From Paenibacillus daejeonensis DSM 15491 (GTDB taxonomy: Bacteria > Bacillota > Bacilli > Paenibacillales > Paenibacillaceae): a DNA stretch of 64,000 nucleotides. Both the position numbers and the translations under genes were made by a program. The DNA is taken from assembly GCF_000378385.1 (NCBI RefSeq), contig NZ_KB899660.1, positions 248,001 to 312,000 on the forward strand, in the 5' to 3' direction. Within the stretch, counting starts at the first letter, position 1. The number at the start of each line of letters is the position of its first letter. Below, piece by piece: positions 63,959 to 64,000 of the stretch. The notes beneath the pieces were generated by a model, which did no database searches, was not told the origin of the DNA, and saw only the letters and a list, made by a program, of their open reading frames with translations.

Positions 63959-64000
63959 TGTGTGACCCCCCTTGTATCTCAAAGTCTTTCCATTCGCTGC

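Noticed and set aside
1-64000. Search for tRNA, rRNA, prophage, transposase, CRISPR and biosynthetic gene clusters
   Set aside because: No convincing instance was recognised by eye; weak tRNA-like hairpins were not scored without a covariance model.

Overview
The window reads as the chromosome of a Paenibacillus-like member of the Bacillales. The signs are strong GGAGG-type ribosome binding sites, frequent GTG and TTG starts, YesM/YesN-type two-component systems beside carbohydrate ABC transporters, secreted proteins with the copper amine oxidase N-terminal (stalk) domain, a Zur-like operator at a CobW-family gene, and very many small GNAT, Nudix and phosphotransferase genes. No rRNA, tRNA, prophage, transposase or CRISPR array was recognised. 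Organism assignment is inference from gene content.

Layout. 0-9 kb: a lipoprotein running off the left edge, an aminoglycoside phosphotransferase-like gene, a P-loop kinase, an RsgA-type GTPase preceded by what looks like a leader-peptide transcription attenuator, a lipoprotein and a membrane protein, an EamA transporter under an FMN riboswitch, a second P-loop kinase, and an RCC1-repeat protein coupled to a small helical protein. 9-16.5 kb: a tandem MerR regulator overlapping a phosphotransferase gene, then many short hypothetical genes mixed with visibly broken genes (frameshifts, in-frame stops, orphan C-termini). 16.7-23.4 kb: a DadA/ThiO-like flavoenzyme with a RidA-family partner, a PP2C-like phosphatase, methyltransferase and GNAT genes, and a two-gene unit with a retropepsin-like aspartic protease.

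23.6-34 kb is the clearest functional locus: YesN/YesM two-component system, solute-binding lipoprotein and two permeases on the minus strand, with a SIS-domain protein, a GH20-type hexosaminidase and a GNAT enzyme on the plus strand. It is framed by two copies of a structured 170-bp MITE-like repeat and is best read as uptake and breakdown of N-acetylhexosamine-containing oligosaccharides. 34-46.7 kb is another mosaic of small genes (M24 peptidase fold, ART-like, Nudix, GNAT, SRPBCC, PspC), including a partly eroded tandem duplication of a GNAT-Nudix pair and two paralogous stalk-domain proteins.

46.9-61.7 kb is bracketed by a 235-bp, nearly identical inverted repeat. Between the arms are a GH3 beta-glucosidase with swapped domain order, two gene stumps meeting at a deletion junction, a histidine kinase/response regulator/ABC exporter module of the peptide-antibiotic resistance type with three 11-bp operator repeats, a ketopantoate reductase-like gene divergent from a TetR regulator, a stalk-domain/GH18-like secreted protein, an SDR enzyme divergent from an AraC regulator, and a CobW-family metallochaperone GTPase with a near-perfect Zur box. 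The right end holds a VOC protein divergent from an AraC regulator and a hypothetical gene.

The most unusual element is the RsgA leader at 3.8-4.0 kb: a 21-codon leader ORF, two intrinsic terminators and mutually exclusive pairings that could couple ribosome stalling to expression of a ribosome-assembly-type GTPase.
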